DNA of 18,316 nucleotides from Bacillota bacterium. GTDB lineage: Bacteria; Bacillota; Clostridia; Peptostreptococcales; Anaerovoracaceae. The notes under the pieces are model-generated. The model was not told the origin of the DNA and did no database searches. It saw nothing but the letters and a program-made list of their open reading frames with translations. The number at the start of each line of letters is the position of its first letter. Positions within the stretch are counted from its first letter, which is position 1. Shown here piece after piece: positions 15,401 through 18,316 of this stretch. The stretch lies in contig JAEDNK010000019.1 in the NCBI GenBank assembly GCA_016302545.1, positions 1-18,316 of the forward strand, given 5' to 3'. A program made the position numbers and the translations under genes.

Positions 15401-17310
15401 CTGAGGATCTGACCTTGCTGAAAAGGCTCTTTGAGGGCAGAGAACTGTTCTTTGTGGCGGGAAGCGACGTAATAGAGAATGCCTCCTGTTACCGCGGGGA
15501 GCCTGCCCAAAACTCCATACATTCCTTCAATCACATTATTTTCAGACGCCGATCTCAGGAAAAGGAGGAGAGCTTTCGCAGAGCGGGAGGAGGCGAGGAC
15601 GGCACCGCCCATTATCCCATAACGGGCAAAATCATAAATCTCACCCTTGAAGAATACTACGAGGACATCAGCTCTACGAGGATAAGAGAAAACATCGACA
15701 TGAACAGGGATATTTCCAACCTGATAGACCCTGTGGCACAAAACTATATATACGAAAACAGCCTTTATCTGAGGGAACCCACATATAAGCACATCTTGCA
15801 GGCTCAGGAAATCAGACTGGAGGAATACAAGGCGAGAGGATGCAGAGCGATTTCGGGGATGGAGGAGGAGCTTAAGGGACGCGGTTACGACGTGGATGCC
15901 ATTATTTCCTACCTGAACAGAGAGGACGTATACACCGTGGTGCTCCGTGACGGTATGCAAGAGGACAGAATAGTTGCGGCTGCCGGAGTGAGCAGACTGG
16001 ACAGCATAGACTTTCTGAGCACCTTCGGGGATCAGGACATCGCCGCCTTTATCAGAAGCAGAGCGGCGGGAGCCGTAGGAGTAATCGGAGGAATATATTT
16101 CAGCAAAAACAGCTCCATAGGAAATCTGGGGCAGACCATACTTGCAGAGCTGCTTTCCGAGCTCCTTGCAAGGGATTATACCTATGTGGTATATCACCCC
16201 TGCGAGGAGGGGGGGATGAAAAAAAGCACACTCAGGGTACTGGAAAAACAGGGCTTTGTCAACATAGCACCTGCGGGGCAAAGAACGATATATGCCGTTG
16301 ACATGCGCTCGCCGGTCATAGTAATTAAAAATGTGGACACCATAATCAAAAGTCCTCTGAATAAGAATACCCGCGTCCTCAAAGCCGTAGAGGAGGCACA
16401 CAGCAGGCTGCTGGCGATGCTGACCTGCCTGTACCCGGGAGAGCTTATACTTTCGTATAATTCGGGGATAATGCATTACAAGATGATAAGGCTCATCGCC
16501 CACCTTAACGGAGTTTCCGCAGCCTCCCTGCCGCAGAAAAGCTATGGCCCGTGTATGGTGGTGCCTTTCGGAAAGATTCTGGAAGGGGTTGCCGTACCAA
16601 ACACGGTGACAAAGGCTCTCCACACGGAGAAATATTTCACTAAAGACGTGTCAAACTTTACCATAGAAGAGAGCAACTTTTACTCCACGCTGGAGGATCA
16701 GGTGCGTACCATAAAATCCTTTAACAGACCTGTAATTCTGGTGGACGACCTGCTCCATAAGGGATACAGAATGAACAAAATCGACCCTATCTTAAAGAAG
16801 ACTGGTGTAGATGTGGTGGATACGGTGGTCGGAGTGCAGACAGGAAGAGGTCGCGACCTTATGACCATCAAGGAAAGAACCGTGGACAGCGCATATTTTC
16901 TGCCTAACCTGAAGTGCTGGATAGATGAGACAGCCATTTACCCCTATATTGGAGGGGACAGTATAAAGGATGAGGGAAAGCAGGTGTCAAGCCTTGGAAA
17001 CATACCTTCCCTTAATCTGGTGCTGCCTTACGCCGTTCCGTCTTTTCTGGGAGATATCCCGGGAAAAAGCATATACGACTACTCCATGACCTGTCTGGAA
17101 AACGCCCGCAGCATCCTTAAAACCTTGGAGGAGGAATACCAGAATGTATTCGAGAGAAAGCTGACCATAAAGAGGCTGGGAGAGGTAATAACCGAACCTA
17201 AAATTCCCGACATGGGCGAGCACGTTACCGCTGACGAGAATGTAGCCGCCTCCGTCTATGTAGAAAAGGATATGGAAAGACTTGTAAGAATGAGGAAAAT
17301 GTTCAAATGA
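12442..17310 (+). CDS. HD-HEAT-NadD-GNAT-PRTase multidomain protein
   Basis: Cytosolic protein of 1622 residues without signal peptide or membrane segment. Domains in order: an HD phosphohydrolase domain, with likely metal ligands H206, H235-D236 (FGHDIGKYG), H272, H277 and D298; helical HEAT-like repeats at about 410-880 (such as DIRNQAGEIIGQII); a NadD-like nucleotidyltransferase at about 912-1105 with PGTFDPFSLSH at 916-926, VAGSDV at 1005-1010 and ISSTRIRE at 1076-1083; a GNAT-like acetyltransferase at about 1115-1295 (VIGGIYFS, then TLRVLEKQGF); and a type I phosphoribosyltransferase-like region from about 1330, with VILVDDLLHKG at 1431-1441. The HxGH motif of the nucleotidyltransferase is altered to SLSH, only the last histidine remaining. 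The HD plus NadD combination resembles the adjacent nadD and yqeK genes of other Firmicutes, where YqeK hydrolyses Ap4A. A role in nucleotide or cofactor metabolism is inferred; the substrate is unknown. AGGAGG precedes the ATG by ten bases. The stop overlaps the next gene by ATGA. Confidence 0.85.
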   Translation: MNKAGRVYKEIHKGMTEKWFLKQMGMSEDRMKELLKRAHLRALSEKIEESADDRGRFSAVKVTEYAKELLKLISCGKGREALTESTSASPEALLQCAYNYVLGNLFPEKLSPLGASCSVEERDASRESLLLLQLLQAVFDCEEYTSAFDPTVDIHFVGADEIKSKGCNREYLRLREIIARNYIYEFMRLGTELTAFNTLGHIGGVHYVAMHAARQLEALNVPVDLGLVSGAAFGHDIGKYGCKKSEERRIPYLHYYYTDICFNRFNMPMIGHIAANHSTWDLELENLSAESLLLIYADFRVKSSRNEEGAEVVHFYTLDDAFQVILDKLDNVDEAKEHRYRRVYNKLKDFENYMINLGVDTDLPEVPVKEPTKRSPLPKRDPALETASRIIGEYKFAAIDHNIRLMNKFNREEDFGSLLETARSEKQWKSLRTYVSILGEYSTYMTEKQKLMTLRFLMELLLHKESDIRNQAGEIIGQIIARFNEEYKKELPEGVHLPSKKVTNLSLWEETLHSILIPDHKLTEQHRKWVENSLKSVAVGLMASCRPNQREQYIDSLISWYRKEDLTQLSREALLLTAMAIEPQLCSPSQKETILKFADAAAEESSPGIRMAALGVKYHFDSGEDYYRELKECLGHFSEGELSEEALSEMYLDNLKAGTPWTIKVANIQLMLRALEETGNAGQALHVATHLGNLVKVSETIIVRQAAGHGLISIIDRMPLEQRNEIAVELGKGLEIGDYQFSKYIPDYLGVIMLHLPPRELDELILDLEKHLDTSNGQVAAAVLNTFGVMIENYRIYRGLFGGEETEQATENRKYKLVNLMVRGFANYDTTISQEAFWTFGMHIFGSENLDLREKYIIYCHCGKKLMTLWENMEETETGFFYNAAVLNHIYGFISRYELEIGEFDVPQPASVAFFPGTFDPFSLSHKAIAREIRDMGCEVYLALDEFSWSKKTQPRLQRRKILSMSVADEENMYIFPDDIPINIANPEDLTLLKRLFEGRELFFVAGSDVIENASCYRGEPAQNSIHSFNHIIFRRRSQEKEESFRRAGGGEDGTAHYPITGKIINLTLEEYYEDISSTRIRENIDMNRDISNLIDPVAQNYIYENSLYLREPTYKHILQAQEIRLEEYKARGCRAISGMEEELKGRGYDVDAIISYLNREDVYTVVLRDGMQEDRIVAAAGVSRLDSIDFLSTFGDQDIAAFIRSRAAGAVGVIGGIYFSKNSSIGNLGQTILAELLSELLARDYTYVVYHPCEEGGMKKSTLRVLEKQGFVNIAPAGQRTIYAVDMRSPVIVIKNVDTIIKSPLNKNTRVLKAVEEAHSRLLAMLTCLYPGELILSYNSGIMHYKMIRLIAHLNGVSAASLPQKSYGPCMVVPFGKILEGVAVPNTVTKALHTEKYFTKDVSNFTIEESNFYSTLEDQVRTIKSFNRPVILVDDLLHKGYRMNKIDPILKKTGVDVVDTVVGVQTGRGRDLMTIKERTVDSAYFLPNLKCWIDETAIYPYIGGDSIKDEGKQVSSLGNIPSLNLVLPYAVPSFLGDIPGKSIYDYSMTCLENARSILKTLEEEYQNVFERKLTIKRLGEVITEPKIPDMGEHVTADENVAASVYVEKDMERLVRMRKMFK

Positions 17311-18316
17311 TAAACGAAGCAAAAAGAAGTATATGGGAGCTGGTGCAGGACCCCTGCCCGCTGAAAATACCATCCCTCCCAACCGGAAAGGGTGCAAGAG
17401 TTAATCTACTCGCCCTGGGAGACGTGGGCGCTACGCTGCTCATGGGACTTAAAGTGCTGGGAGGCGGCCTCATAGACAGGATAGGAATTTACGATGTAAA
17501 TCCTGATGTTATGGCAAGGTATGAAATGGAGATGAACCAGATAGGCTGGCCCTTCGGCATCAAAAATCTCCCTGAGGTGGTGTGCCTCGACGAGGAGGAC
17601 CTCTTTGACTGCGATATGTTCGTGTTCTGCGCCAGCAAGGCGGTGCCTCCTATAGGTGCCGCCGGAGATGTGCGCATGATGCAGCTTGAAGCTAACAGCG
17701 GAATAGTGGCAGAGTACGGGCGCATGGCGGGAGAGTGCGGCTTCAAAGGCATATTTGCCGTGGTGTCAGATCCGGTGGACCCACTCTGCAAAGCGGCCCT
17801 TCTGGCTTCAAGAGAGTCCGGTACTTACGGCGGTTCCGGCAGTTCCGGAGGCACGGGACTTGAGCCGGGCCAGGTGCGTGGATACGGTCTGGGGGTAATG
17901 AATAAAAGGGCGGAATATTATGCGTCAGGCGAGCCGCGCTTTGCTTCCTATCTTAAAGAGGGTCGTGCCTTCGGACCTCACGGCGGTGATCTTGTAATCG
18001 CTGACAGCATTGATAATTATGACGATGAAATATCCCGCCGGCTGACAGAACTTGCAGTATCGGCAAATCTTAAAGTACGCGAACTTGGATTTAAGCCGTA
18101 TATTGCGCCTGCTCTTTCATCAGGAGCAATATCTCTCATTCTGACTCTGCAGGGAGAGTGGAACTACAGCTCCGTATATCTGGGAAAGGGCGCAGAGGGC
18201 GCTTTTCTGGGAATCAGAAACCGTATTGATTTTAATTCCGGCCGGGTGCTGGTGGAAGATCTGCCGCTGCCGGGGAAATTGTACGAGAGAATTGAAAAGG
18301 CATACAGGAACCTCTG
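17307..18316 (+). CDS. Lactate/malate dehydrogenase-like protein, 3' end outside window
   Basis: 336 codons are open to the window edge, close to the full family length, so only the tail is missing. The N-terminal Rossmann region reads ALGDVGATLL at 36-45, with the usual first glycine of GxGxxG replaced by A36, and ends in IGIYDVNP, an acidic residue that suits NAD. Family landmarks follow: R123 in DVRMMQLEANSGIV, VVSDPVDPLC (normally SNPVD), GLGVMNKR (normally LDxxR, here N199), and GPHGGD with H225 as the candidate catalytic histidine. A glycine-serine stretch at 172-184 is inserted where the family has a short loop. The ATGA overlap with the multidomain gene implies coupled translation and a shared job. 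Loss of several consensus residues makes a classical lactate or malate dehydrogenase unlikely; a divergent dehydrogenase or a binding protein is more probable. Confidence 0.8.
   Translation, partial: MINEAKRSIWELVQDPCPLKIPSLPTGKGARVNLLALGDVGATLLMGLKVLGGGLIDRIGIYDVNPDVMARYEMEMNQIGWPFGIKNLPEVVCLDEEDLFDCDMFVFCASKAVPPIGAAGDVRMMQLEANSGIVAEYGRMAGECGFKGIFAVVSDPVDPLCKAALLASRESGTYGGSGSSGGTGLEPGQVRGYGLGVMNKRAEYYASGEPRFASYLKEGRAFGPHGGDLVIADSIDNYDDEISRRLTELAVSANLKVRELGFKPYIAPALSSGAISLILTLQGEWNYSSVYLGKGAEGAFLGIRNRIDFNSGRVLVEDLPLPGKLYERIEKAYRNL

Noticed and set aside
14839..16623. 594-codon open frame on the minus strand opposite the multidomain gene
   Set aside because: The plus-strand product has clear NadD, GNAT and HEAT-like motifs over the same bases. 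The antisense translation shows no recognisable domain and starts without a ribosome binding site that I can see. It is a shadow of codon bias.

Overview
The window is chromosomal DNA of an endospore-forming, moderately GC anaerobe of the Clostridia. Three things point there: a SpoVAF/GerA-type germination protein at the left edge, AGGAGG-type ribosome binding sites with SigA-like promoters, and a long secreted GLUG-repeat protein of a kind common in gut Clostridia. The species cannot be named from the sequence. No rRNA, tRNA, CRISPR array, transposase or phage gene is visible.

Layout. (1) 1-1512: a 5'-truncated spoVAF-like gene with a 36-bp tandem repeat in its middle. (2) 1622-3547: a long-chain acyl-CoA ligase of the AMP-forming type, closed by a strong terminator. 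(3) 3625-4326, minus strand: a small regulator with an N-terminal LytTR DNA-binding domain and a C-terminal PAS domain. (4) 4327-4562: an AT-rich divergent control region with two good promoters and spaced AATACAA-type repeats. (5) 4563-11024: a 2153-residue secreted protein with four GLUG modules, Ig-like/MBG-like domains and a C-terminal FN3-like domain. (6) 11025-11338: a terminator, the decayed N-terminus of a D-cysteine desulfhydrase-like gene on the minus strand, and a promoter. (7) 11339-12306: a two-gene operon of a small helical protein and a DUF554 membrane protein, ending in a terminator. (8) 12442-18316: an operon of a 1622-residue multidomain protein (HD phosphohydrolase, HEAT-like repeats, NadD-like nucleotidyltransferase, GNAT acetyltransferase, phosphoribosyltransferase-like) overlapping by ATGA a divergent lactate/malate dehydrogenase-like gene that runs off the right edge.

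Two units deserve most attention. The first is the regulator/surface-protein pair. It shares a control region whose 9-bp direct repeats with a 12-bp gap match the geometry of LytTR binding sites, so the small regulator plausibly controls itself and the giant surface protein. The second is the HD-HEAT-NadD-GNAT-PRTase protein with its dehydrogenase-like partner. It packs into one chain several activities that handle nucleotides, phosphoribosyl groups and acetyl groups. Its HD plus NadD pairing echoes the nadD-yqeK gene pair of other Firmicutes. I know of no described pathway for this combination, and any link to NAD-type cofactors is inference.
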